Source: Clostridia bacterium
Lineage (GTDB): Bacteria > Bacillota > Clostridia > TANB77 > CAG-508
DNA length: 34,674 nt
Direction of reading: 5' to 3'
NCBI GenBank assembly: GCA_022797635.1
Contig: JAAWKZ010000010.1
Coordinates: forward strand, 1-34,674
The translations under genes and the position numbers were made by a program. Of this stretch, positions 33,645-34,674 are shown piece after piece (the stretch's first letter is position 1; each line of letters begins with the position of its first letter). The notes beneath the pieces were generated by a model. That model saw nothing but the letters and a program-made list of their open reading frames with translations. It was not told where the DNA came from and ran no database searches.

Positions 33645-34674
33645 TTATTCCGTCCTCAAAGCCTCCACAGGGTCTTTCTTGCTAGCCACCTTTGCTGGAA
33701 TTAATCCTGCTATTATCGTCAATATTAAACTAATTAGTACTAGCCCTACCATATGCGTTGCCTTTAAAGTGGTATGGATAGATACTTCTGTTGCAGCTAG
33801 AATGATGGAATTAATTGGAATAGTCATTAGCATGGTAATTCCTACCCCCATAAGCCCAGCAATTAAACCAATAATAAAAGTCTCTGCATTAAATACTCTT
33901 GAAATATCTCTTTTAGAAGCTCCAATTGCTCTTAGAATTCCAATTTCTTTTGTTCTCTCCAATACTGAAATATAGGTAATAATTCCAATCATAATAGAAG
34001 AAACTACCAAAGAAATACTAACAAATCCAATCAGCGCAAAACTAATCGCATCAATAATTTGTGTAATGGATTTCATCATTGTACCAACTAAATCTGTATA
34101 GTTAATTACATTTTCATCTTTTCCAGCATCTCTTTGTTTTTGGTTATAGTCTTCTATCGCTTTGCTAACGGCCTCTTTACTTTCAAAATTCTTTGGATAA
34201 ATAGAAATAGAAGTTGGCTTTTCTAAATCAATTGCACCTAATATTTTTAGATTATTTTCATAGGTCGCATTTTGATTTTCTGTATAAGTCTGCATTACCT
34301 TCGCAATCTCTTCACTACTCATTTGGCTAATCGATAGTTTTTGCTCATTACTTAAATCATTAAAGTTAAACTCTTTCTTCTCTCCTTCTTTTGGGAATTT
34401 AAGTCCTGTAAATACATTAATATCTTTCTTTTCTTTCTGTTCTTTCACGATTTTGGCTTTATTTGTCTCATTAATAACATATTCCTTCAATTCTTTTATA
34501 TAACCAATTCCTGTATCCATAGCCATTGCAGTACTTTGTTTATTCTGTTTGATAATGCCAACTACTTTGATACTATCACAATCTTTCAATTTCTTTTTCA
34601 TGTAATCTGTATCTTCACTTTTATCAATCCATAATCCCTTTTCTTTTTGATAATAGTCAGAATCTAAGACTAAT
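33645..34674 (-). CDS. FtsX-like ABC transporter permease, N-terminus outside window
   Basis: The frame is open to the window edge (LVLDSDYYQKEKGLWIDKSED precedes the first internal ATG at 34601), so the start lies beyond 34674. About 343 residues are visible: an extracytoplasmic domain with charged repeats, a helix near ISFALIGFVSISLVVSSIMIGIITYISV, then the FtsX signature ERTKEIGILRAIGASKRDISRVFNAE and two more helices, ending DPVEALRTE as in MacB-type permeases. It probably pairs with an ATP-binding subunit encoded outside the window; substrate (peptide, antibiotic or lipid) cannot be told. It converges on the DUF368 gene. Confidence 0.88.
   Translation of the reverse strand, partial: LVLDSDYYQKEKGLWIDKSEDTDYMKKKLKDCDSIKVVGIIKQNKQSTAMAMDTGIGYIKELKEYVINETNKAKIVKEQKEKKDINVFTGLKFPKEGEKKEFNFNDLSNEQKLSISQMSSEEIAKVMQTYTENQNATYENNLKILGAIDLEKPTSISIYPKNFESKEAVSKAIEDYNQKQRDAGKDENVINYTDLVGTMMKSITQIIDAISFALIGFVSISLVVSSIMIGIITYISVLERTKEIGILRAIGASKRDISRVFNAETFIIGLIAGLMGVGITMLMTIPINSIILAATEVSIHTTLKATHMVGLVLISLILTIIAGLIPAKVASKKDPVEALRTE

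Overview
The window is AT-rich DNA from a low-GC, Gram-positive-type anaerobe of the Clostridia. The evidence is an intact sporulation sigma factor (sigK), a T-box in front of thrS, the ireB-ruvX-DUF1292 block, an LPXTG surface protein, cohesin/dockerin proteins, and a thioredoxin reductase of the clostridial type. Most genes are on the minus strand. There is no rRNA, CRISPR array or insertion sequence with a transposase. Species cannot be read from the sequence; an uncultured gut or rumen Firmicute is a reasonable guess.

Layout, left to right. 1-2111: pyrimidine salvage operon (upp, cut by the window edge; uraA) behind a short leader ORF and hairpin that look like an attenuator. 2137-3620: tRNA-Glu, mini-RNase III and the ribosome-assembly GTPase RbgA. 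3753-9946: three surface-protein genes that form a small cohesin/dockerin set: an adaptor with both modules, an LPXTG-anchored cohesin, and a 1445-residue dockerin protein with a transglutaminase-like core and two discoidin-type modules. 10054-15716: a run with a membrane protein, DUF1292, RuvX, IreB, a GAF/degenerate-GGDEF protein, a MinD/CpaE-like ATPase with AT-hook-like motifs, and a VirB2/TrbC-like small membrane protein. 15813-17282: a G5/SH3/glucosaminidase wall hydrolase and tRNA-Leu. 17390-18144: sigK on the plus strand behind a sigma-K-like promoter. 18172-21819: a ComEC-type metallohydrolase, DUF3006 and a large unknown protein. 22011-25493: thrS with T-box, then thioredoxin and its reductase. 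25555-29926: polysaccharide deacetylase, P-type calcium ATPase and a zinc phospholipase C-like protein. 30000-34674: a disturbed stretch with gene remnants, a strong-promoter structured RNA, a foreign-looking gene, tRNA-Gly, a DUF368 protein and an FtsX-like permease cut by the window edge.

The most unusual signal is in three genes: the P-type ATPase, a small membrane protein and the DUF368 protein. Each is broken by one extra C directly before a glycine codon, which places an in-frame CGG codon at the break. In my manual scan of roughly 9,900 codons of the other, native-looking genes, CGG does not occur in frame at all. This suggests either that CGG is an unassigned, 'hungry' codon at which ribosomes move +1 into GGN (Gly), or a clustered sequencing or decay artefact. 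One foreign-looking gene (31496-32230) uses CGG three times as apparent Arg and is the main counter-example. Second in interest are the compact cohesin/dockerin system, the uraA leader and the roughly 470-nt RNA at 30882-31348.
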